Of a DNA stretch of 64,000 nt, positions 57,262-64,000 are shown one piece after another. The DNA is from Penium margaritaceum (taxonomy: Eukaryota; Streptophyta; Zygnematophyceae; Desmidiales; Peniaceae), in NCBI GenBank assembly GCA_023375785.1, contig SZWC01000043.1, positions 537,722 to 601,721 of the forward strand, given 5' to 3'. Made by a program: the position numbers and the translations under genes. The number at the start of each line of letters is the position of its first letter. Position 1 is the first letter of the stretch. The notes under the pieces were generated by a model. It was not told the DNA's origin, ran no database searches, and worked only from the letters and a program-made list of their open reading frames with translations.

Positions 57262-58100
57262 GCGTCATGCCGAGGATGGTCTGGTTCATGCGCTCGGCAA
57301 CGCCATTGCTCTGCGAGGTGTAGGGCGTCGTGGTCTGGTGGTTGATCCCATGTTGGTTCAACCAATCCTTGCACGCCTCGTACTCACCACCATTGTCACT
57401 GCGCAGCACCTTGACCTTCTTCTCAGTCTGCCGCTCCACTATGGCAAAAAACTCTTGCAGCTTCTCCTTGACCTCTCCCTTTCCCTTGAGGAAGTAGATC
57501 CACGTCTTGCGGCTGTGGTCCTCGATAAAGGTCAGAAAGTATTTACTGCCTCCGTTTGAAGGCGTGCGGAATGGTCCGCACACGTCGGAGTGGATCAGGT
57601 CTAAGTTGGCCGTTGCACGCTGACCATTGCATTCGAAGCGCTTCCTCTTTGCCTTGCCTTGGAGGCATGGCTCACACAGCTTCTTATACCCAGCCTCGTC
57701 CTTTGCCTTGCAATCCTCCATCCCACGAACCACCTGCTGTTGCTGCATCACGTGCAACGTGCTGTCGGCTACGTGCCCAAAGCGCCTGTGCCACAGCTTA
57801 GCATCTGTGTTGTTCGTGGAGGTGACAGCCGCAGCGGCTGCCTCTCGTTCAGTCTCAGGTGTTTGCATCACCATCTCGGCGGCACCGGCATGTCCCTCAT
57901 CTGAGCTCTCTACAGGCTTGGTCTGTAGTATGTAGAGCCCGTCGACTCTTGGGACCTCTGCGACGAGGTCATCTTTGGCGTAGGAGATATTGATATCCTT
58001 GTTCTTGACGATCACAGCCTCCTCCTGTGTGAAGACAACCGTCATGTCGTGTCCGTGATTTTAGAGACTGATAAGAGGTTTGTTGCAAATGTGGGCATGT
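57262..58100 (-). pseudogene. A2 integrase core and protease end
   Basis: Minus strand: LWHRRFGHVADSTLHVMQQQ, CEPCLQGKAKRKRFECNGQR, DLIHSDVCGPFRTPSNGG, FIEDHSRKTWIYFLKGKGEV, LRSDNGGEYEACKDWL and TPYTSQSNGVAERMNQTILG (D,D-35-E core). Upstream is the protease-integrase spacer VPRVDGLYILQTKPVES. Well preserved up to the B3 border. Confidence 0.87.
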
Positions 58101-59167
58101 ATACCACACTGTTATTTCAGATCCTTCTCTGCACCATTGACACTGATGCTGATCAGCTTATCTCCCTCACCCTTAGCGTAGGCGACACCGCCATTTTCAC
58201 ACCAAAAGTGATGGTCGGTGTGTTCAATGGAGACGAAGCCAGCCTTCTCCCTCGAGGAGTGATGGTCGGTGCCAGAGTCGAGCGCGAACGCTCTTGGCTT
58301 GAGCAGCACCGTTCCCTTGGTTGTGGACACGCTCTCAGCCATCATGTTGGTAAGTTCCTTCTTCCCCTTTCCTCCGCCCTCGTTCTGGCCACCCTTGCCT
58401 CTGTCTTCCTTCTTGGGAGCTCTACACTCCTGTGCCCAGTGCCCACGTTCGCCACAGTTGTGGCACTTCCCAGTATGCTTTGAACCCTTTCCACCGCCAC
58501 CATTGCCTTTTCCTCCATTGCCACCGCTTCTGCTGTTGCTCTGACCAGAAGAAGAGTTGTTGCTGCTGCGACCATCATACCGAGCGGCATAGGCTGAGAT
58601 GTTGGCCTCACTGCCGCTACGACGCATGGCCTCATTGTGTACATACTCGGACACTGCCTTATACGTCAGCTCCTCCTCCTTCCAACCGCCCAAGACGGTG
58701 ATCAAAGGACCCCAGCTTTCAGGTAGCGCCAAGATGAGAATCATGGCCTGCATGTTGGTGTCGATTTTCCAGTTCATCTGGGTCACTTGTTGCAGCAAAC
58801 CTTCAAACTGCAACAAGAAGGCCGGAATTGACCCTCCCTCGCTCACTCTCATCCCAATCAACTTTGGACAGATGAAGAGGCCATTTGTCAAAGCCGTTGA
58901 CTAGTGCACACTTGGAAGCTTTTCATAAGCCTTCGATGCCAGGGTGATGCCGTGGAGATGGGCATGCTATGACTCATGCACCGCTGTTAGAAGGATAGCT
59001 AGCACCAGCTCGTTTTTGACACTCCATGCTTCATATCCAGGGTCATCTTTTGGTGGTTCAACCTCTTCTCCAAGGAACATCTTCAAGTAGCCGCGTACTC
59101 TCATGGTAATCTCAAACTGCCATTTCCACAAGGGAAATTGTGAACTTGTCCCTATGAACTTTGTCAT
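58101..59167 (-). pseudogene. A2 protease and gag region
   Basis: Protease: FALDSGTDHHSSREKAGFVS with the DSG aspartate. Gag: zinc knuckle CHNCGERGHWAQEC near 58424-58465, a Ser/Gly/Asn-rich spacer, ELTYKAVSEYVHNEAMRRS, LPESWGPLITVLGGWKEEE and the N-terminal SSQFPLWKWQFEITMRVRGYL and EEVEPPKDDPGYEAWSVKNE. Broken in a few places. Confidence 0.85.
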
Positions 59168-59654
59168 GCCATCATTGATCTACTCAAGGTTGAGCGTCGT
59201 AGGTGGCATCGTCATCCTGCTACTCCACTACTCTGTTTCTCTGCTTTGTTGAGGCCGATGTAGGCTGATGTAGGCTGTTGTCTGCTACCGATTTTGGAAG
59301 GCGCAGATCCGTTGCTTACTCCTCCAACCGATGGCCCCTAGCTATTGTGGAAGTGCTCCCACAAAAACGAGGTCGTATCCACAAGGGCAGAGCTTGTCTC
59401 GTTAGGATTGGAGGGGCATACCCACAAGGGCAGAGCGTGTCCTCGTTCCTTGTCTGTGGAGAGTGGTTTTGGACCACGAGCCGAACTTGTGTCTGTCCTC
59501 TCACACTTGAATGCACCTTAGGCCTAGGTAGGCCGACGATGGAGCAGATGGAGCTGAGTCTTTAACGCCGCGAGTCTTGGATGCCGATGAACTTGCCCCT
59601 TATGTGAGCGGAGGGTTTGTAATGGTCACTGATCAGTGTGGGCCCATAACCCTT
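59168..59654 (-). other. A2 leader
   Basis: About 490 bases from gag to the 5' LTR. It carries two blocks with CACAAGGGCAGAGC (about 59379 and 59422 on the + strand), as in A1b, and a GATGGAGCAGATGGAGCTGA run near 59537. The sequence next to the LTR (GTGGGCCCATAACCCTTCG) is conserved with A1b. No gene seen. Confidence 0.65.
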
Positions 59655-60311
59655 CGTCAACCCGCTTGAGGCAAACGGTCTAAAAATGGAGTATAGTGAC
59701 ATCCGCCGACCGCTCATAGCATTTCAGCTATGAGAAGATATCCCCCTCAGGATCGTGTTTCCAAAGTGTTCAGCTCACAAAGCTTGCTCCTTCTGTGGCC
59801 TCTCGGTTCCCCCTTTTAGCTTGTCCCAAGTCTTTTATATCTGCCCCTAGTTGGCCAACTTATGCCTTAGTTTTCAGCACAAGTCTCAAGGGTAAGAAGT
59901 GGATGATTAATCACATGCAAGTGACATGTACTTATAGTCCTACTGCCGACTCTAGAATTGTGTGTGCACTGGCTCCTTGGAGGGCCACTTCCAGGACAAT
60001 CCTGGGCCACCTCACTAGTCCGCCACATCATGCGTCCTGTGACAGCCAAGTGGCAACCTCCACTAGAAGCATCCTAGAAGCTTCCTCTCATCCTATGGGT
60101 CACAAAGAACATTGTCCGTACCAAGGATTGAAGCCGTGACCTCACGGCTCTAACTCTAGAGCGCTAACTATTGCGCTTCACAGGCTTGTCGCATAGGGCG
60201 TCTACTGGCTAGACTATCAGGACTCAACGTAGGGGACTTACTCTAAAGGAGCACTGCATGCCTACACTTTTCCAAAGTACAAAAGTGGTCAAGGGGCACT
60301 ACAAAATGACA
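59655..60311 (-). repeat. A2 5' LTR
   Basis: 657 bp, CGTCAACCCGCT...CTACAAAATGACA, followed by the TSD ATTTT and B4 leader. Confidence 0.92.
60111..60185 (-). other. tRNA-like segment in A2 5' LTR
   Basis: The same segment as in the 3' LTR, with a perfect D-arm-like GCGC/GCGC pair around AATAGTTA (60161-60176), the hairpin CCGTGAGGTCACGG and the T-loop-like GGCTTCAATCC. Position and order match a tRNA, but the anticodon loop and acceptor stem are not regular. Confidence 0.5.
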
Positions 60312-61693
60312 ATTTTGAGCTTTGGTGGTGCTCAACGCTGCCTTTGGGTGGTGGCGCTACCCCTATTTCTATTTCTGCTTCTGCCTGGAATCTATCCAAC
60401 AGAAAATAGATTGTAGATTTCGGAAGACTGGGTATTTCAAACAACTGAGTCTACCACCGGAAATTTCAGCTCAAAATCTTTCAGGTCAATCCATAGAATA
60501 GGGTCATCAACAGGAGATTTTGAAAGATATGTCCTCTTGAAAACAGGGTATGCTTCTACTCCTACTCCAAGTCAGACCAACGAGCTTGTAAATGGCGTTT
60601 CTCCCAAATGAATCGATTGAATGCAAATATTTTTGCTACAATTGAAAGCTTAGGAAAAATACTACAATTAACATGTACTACGTTTTAAATTTGAGAAAGA
60701 AACGAGAGAGTTATTGTCATCTCAAGGGGACTATCTTACTCACAAAGAAGAGTGTAGTTTTGGCCGACCTCGTTTTGAGTATAACTCTCAATTCGACTAT
60801 TCGATCTTCGCGATCTTGGACTCGTTGGAAAGCTTGTCTCACGAACTTGAAGATCAGTGGTTGGTTGTCAAATTTGGAGAAGGTTTTATTCTCACCCGTC
60901 ACTTTCAAAGTGACGGCCTGTGCTGGCTGAAACTGGTAGAACTTGACTGTGATACCAAATATTGGATTTGGAGGAGAGAGAGCCTTGGAGCAACGAGTAT
61001 GTGGGACTAAAAGGGTATCACTTGTGCAGAAAAATTGTTGTGCAATTACTCAAAATGATGGAGTACATAAAGAGCCAGAGCTTGGATAACCCAGCCCCCT
61101 CAAAAGCCACACCACTTAGTCATGGAGGCTAAGGCTCGTAGACTAGAGTCCACAATCTCACACAAGGGAGGAAATCAGCGTAGCAACGAGGTAGACCAGT
61201 CACACACGACCAAGAGAGCTAGAGAATGCTCTCATGGCATAATCCTAGTGGTCACATCACCCAAAATCCCATGGAGAATCGCCATATATCCATGGCTAGT
61301 ACGTGAGGATCTCACCTCACCTAAAAAGTAAGGAAAGGTACCTTTATCATAGTCAGCACATTCTGATAAGGCTATCCTAAGACCAAGGATCCTTTTGACT
61401 ATTTCTCCCATCAGGTCTTGACCCTGGACCTCTTACCTCTTTCTTTTCTCAGGCTAAGGCATGGAGGTGTCACCCACGGTCATCCAGACATCAGCGATCC
61501 ATGACCTTGGAAACTTTGAAAATTCATATCTTCAATCCGACCGGTGGATCGGCTTGAAACTTCGATCATAGACCATTTGCCACTTGATCTTTCCAATTGT
61601 GAAATTGGATGGATGATTAGTCTAGGAATCTGTTAGTTTCCTCAAACTTGCTCCAGTGGACTTAACCTGAGCCGGATGGCTCCTTTCCCAACA
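60312..61693 (-). mobile_element. B4 right piece: gag start border, leader and 5' LTR
   Basis: It continues B4 after A2: the sequence around the gag start (ATTTTGAGCTTTGG), about 600 bases of B leader, a degraded primer site (GTGATACCAAA, about 60949-60959) and the 5' LTR 60960-61693 (734 bp, TATTGGATTTGG...TTTCCCAACA). The PBS-side stem-loop at 60896-60916 is a nearly perfect 10-bp inverted repeat. Old and broken. Confidence 0.85.
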
Positions 61694-62125
61694 AAGTTTG
61701 TTCAGAAATGTTTTGGGCAAAATTAGTTTTCTGATTCTTTCAAATTTGTTGGAACTGAAATGCTGATCCTTAAATTCGACAATCATGTGCTCGCCTCCGC
61801 CTTTCACACTTCACTTGTACACTTAGAATCTCTAAAATCATGCGTGTTGTACCTGTGTAGTCTTGTCATCTATGCTTGACTGAGATGGCAGTTCCTCGCC
61901 TTGGTTCGGACCAAACCTGACTGAGACTGGTGATCTAACAGTCCAGATCATCAATATCAATCATGTTCATAATTGCGCGTATCGAAGCTTGTCTACCGCA
62001 ATATCTTTTTTCGTACAAAAGTATACCTACCAAATGTGCTTTGACATCTATGCATACCCCTTGGGGGAAAAAGGACACAATAATGTACAAGACTATAGAA
62101 GAATTCGTCTCAACCCCGGTCCAAA
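61694..62125. other. Unassigned DNA, possible host sequence
   Basis: About 430 bases that match no family A, B or C sequence in the window. AT-richer than its surroundings. The short ORFs on either strand (about 60-87 codons) have no motif I recognise. It is flanked by the outer end of B4 and the start of an A LTR, so it may be a sliver of the original insertion site. Confidence 0.5.
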
Positions 62126-62465
62126 CTGCCAACCTGCCTGAGGCGACGGTCTACAAAACGGGTTACGACACAATGGTTCTCACCGACCGCTCTTCGTATT
62201 GCAACCAAGAGGTTATATCACCCTGAGAGCCAAGATTCCACACTAAGCAGCTCATAGGACTCACTTCCTTGCACTGTGTCGTTAGCATCTGGTCACTTTC
62301 GCGCGAGGAGCTAACTCCTAGGGCTTGGACCAACCAATGCTTCTTTAGTGTCTGCCTCTCGTGGACAAGTCTGTGAGGAGTCTCAAAGGTAAGAACCATA
62401 CTCAATGACAGGCAACTGACAGGTTCTTATAGTCCTAGAGCCAGCCTCTAGCCTAGGCACGCAGT
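62126..62465 (-). repeat. A4, family A LTR piece
   Basis: It begins TGCCAACCTGCCTGAGGC and pairs in reverse with the A3 LTR (about 45690-46037). It is cut at 62465 by B10, probably with TSD GCAGT (62461-62465). The rest should appear beyond the window. Confidence 0.8.
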
Positions 62466-63203
62466 TATGGGGAAAGGAGCCATCCAGCTCAATGTCAGGT
62501 CCATAAGAGCAAGTTCTAGGAAACGTCTCGATGCCTGCACCAATCGTCGATCATTATTCACCAGTAGAAAGATCAGGTGGCAAATTATCTACGGTCCAAG
62601 TTTCAGGCCGATCCAACGGTCGGATTGGGATATATGAATTTTCGAAGTTTCAGGGGTCATGGACCGTCGATGTCTGGGTGGCCATGGGTGATGGCTCCAT
62701 GCCTTAGCCTGAGAAAAGAAAAAGGCAAGAGGTCCAGGGTCAATACCTGATGGGAGAAATATCCAAAAAGGTCCTTGGTCTTAGGATTGCCTTGTCAAAG
62801 TGTGCTGACTAGGATAAAGGTACCTCTCCTTACTTTTTAGGTGAGGTGAGATCCTTGTGTGCTAGCCATGGATACATGGCGATTCTCCATGGGTTTGTCG
62901 GTGATGTGACGACTAGGAGTGTGCCAGGAGAGCATTCTCTAGCTCTCTAGGTCGTGTGTGACTGGTCAGCCTGATTGTTAGGCTGATTTCCTCCCTTGTG
63001 TGAGATTGTGGACTCTAGTGTATGAGCCTTAGCCTCCATGGCTAAGTGGTGTGGCTTGTGAGAGGGCTGACTTGCCCAAGCTCTAGCTCTATATGTACTC
63101 CAATATTTTGAGTGATTTAACAACCATTCTTCAGCACAAGTCATGCCCTTTCAGTTCCACATGCACGCTGCTCCAAGACTCCATCTCTCCTCCAGATCCA
63201 ACA
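62466..63203 (+). repeat. B10 5' LTR
   Basis: 738 bp with a diverged start (TATGGGGAAAGG) and the usual end AGATCCAACA. Closely resembles the B1 3' LTR. Confidence 0.88.
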
Positions 63204-63850
63204 TTTTGTATCAGAGCCAGATTCTACCAGATTCAGCAGGCACAGGCCGTCACTTTGAGAGTGACGCGATAGGGTCAAACCTTGACCAAATGTGACAATC
63301 CACCACAAGATCTTCAAGTTCGCGAGTCCAGCTTTCCAACGAGCCCAAGATCGCAAAGATCCAACATTTGGATTGAGAGTTATGCTCAAAACGAGGTCGG
63401 TCACGGCTACACTCTTCTCTATGAGTAAGACTGTCGCCTTGTGATGACCATAACTCTCTCGTTTATTTGTCAAATTTAAATAGTGGCACGTGCGAATTGT
63501 AGTATTTTTCCCAAGCTTTCTATTGGAGCAAAAATATTTGTATTCCATTGCTTCATTTGGGAGAAACGCCGTTTACAAACTGGCTGGTATGAGTTGGAGT
63601 AGGAGAAGAAGCACACCCTGTTTTCAAGAGGGCATATCTTTTAAAATCCCCTGTTGATGACCCTGTTTAATGGGTTGATATGAACTTTTAATGAGCTGAA
63701 TTTTCCAGTGGTGGAATCAGTTTTTCCAAGTTCCCAGTCTGCTAGCATCTAAAGTCCATTTTCTGTCAGACAGATTTCTGGCAGAAACAGCAGCAGAAGC
63801 AGGGTAGCGCCGCCACCCAAGGACAGCGCTCAGCATCACCAAAGCACAAA

Positions 63851-64000
63851 ATGGTAGCAGCAGGCATGGTAATTGCAGCCCAGCCCTTGGAGAGGCTGGA
63901 AGGACGTGCCAACTTCACGTTTTGGAAGATCCGCACCCGCCTCCTTTTGGAGGAGAGGGGCTTGTGGGAGATGGTGAGCGGCGACGAGCGCGCTCCGTCT
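63851..64000 (+). pseudogene. B10 gag, N-terminal part
   Basis: Starts MVAAGMVIAAQPLERLEGRA and continues FWKIRTRLLLEERGLWEM and SGDERAPS to the window edge, matching B1 and B3 gag. Only the first 50 codons are visible. Confidence 0.85.

Larger units (their letters stand above)
46835..60311 (-). mobile_element. A2, family A copia element with nested insertions
   Basis: A minus-strand copia element with two 657-bp LTRs (46835-47491 and 59655-60311) and a perfect 5-bp TSD ATTTT (46830-46834, 60312-60316). It entered B4 right at the gag start region. After subtracting the solo B LTR (738 bp) and B3 (6.6 kb, inflated by an assembly duplication), its own length is about 6.1 kb. The LTRs are about 94-95% alike over the first 245 bases by eye. 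Parts are in standard order. The coding region is broken by the two insertions and by roughly ten further interruptions. Confidence 0.92.
62466..64000 (+). mobile_element. B10, 5' part of a family B element
   Basis: A plus-strand B element running off the window. It has a 738-bp 5' LTR (62466-63203), a near-consensus primer site (TTGTATCAGAGC, 63206-63217), the PBS-side stem-loop (about 63249-63269), a B leader and the gag start at 63851. State of the rest is unknown. Confidence 0.9.

Noticed and set aside
61963-62226. A possible host gene of 87 codons
   Set aside because: It runs across the border into the A4 LTR, shows no motif and has no codon or context support.

Overview
The window is a stretch of plant-type nuclear DNA made almost wholly of nested LTR retrotransposons of the Ty1/copia superfamily. 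The evidence is copia domain order (gag, protease, integrase, reverse transcriptase, RNase H), primer-binding sites matching the 3' end of plant initiator-Met tRNA (TGGTATCAGAGC), and 5-bp target-site duplications (TSDs). I found no host gene, rRNA, functional tRNA or CRISPR array. A green plant (land plant or streptophyte alga) is the safest reading; I cannot name the species.

I use three working family names. Family B has ~738-bp LTRs (TGTTGG...CCAACA), a 6.4-6.6 kb body and a CAG-repeat poly-Gln gag. Family A has ~650-770-bp LTRs (TGTCA...TGACA or close variants), a different copia lineage with subfamilies A1, A2 and A3. Family C is a short non-autonomous element with ~603-bp LTRs (TGTCAG...CTGACA), the initiator-Met primer site, internal tandem repeats and one small gag-like ORF.

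Layout: 1-3415 A1a (-); 3416-4985 B7 fragment (-); 4986-14603 old element B5a (-), split by the near-complete B1 (+, 5275-11634, TSD CTCCT); 14611-15202 B LTR piece; 15203-16852 C2; 16853-17665 B6 5' end (+); 17666-22882 A1b (-); 22883-24449 B7 second copy; 24450-31931 B5b (-), holding a composite inverted LTR (28381-29777); 31932-32519 more B7; 32520-37619 B8 (-); 37620-41082 C1 (+); 41083-46037 A3 (+); 46038-46834 and 60312-61693 B4 (-), split by A2 (-, 46835-60311, TSD ATTTT). A2 itself holds a solo B LTR (47881-48618, TSD GTACT) and the full B3 (-, 50668-57261, TSD GCGTC). Then 61694-62125 is the only unassigned DNA, 62126-62465 an A LTR piece, and 62466-64000 the 5' end of B10 (+).

On top of the nesting, 1-14603 and 18204-27706 are two copies of one ~9.5 kb segment (about 98% alike by eye where compared), and B1 entered copy 1 after the duplication. 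Things most worth a second look are tRNA-like segments with A/B-box motifs inside family A LTRs, the gag-only-like family C, the inverted LTR composite, a stem-loop conserved next to the primer site of family B, and an assembly artefact at 50993. I did not find a new cellular system here; the content is transposon archaeology.
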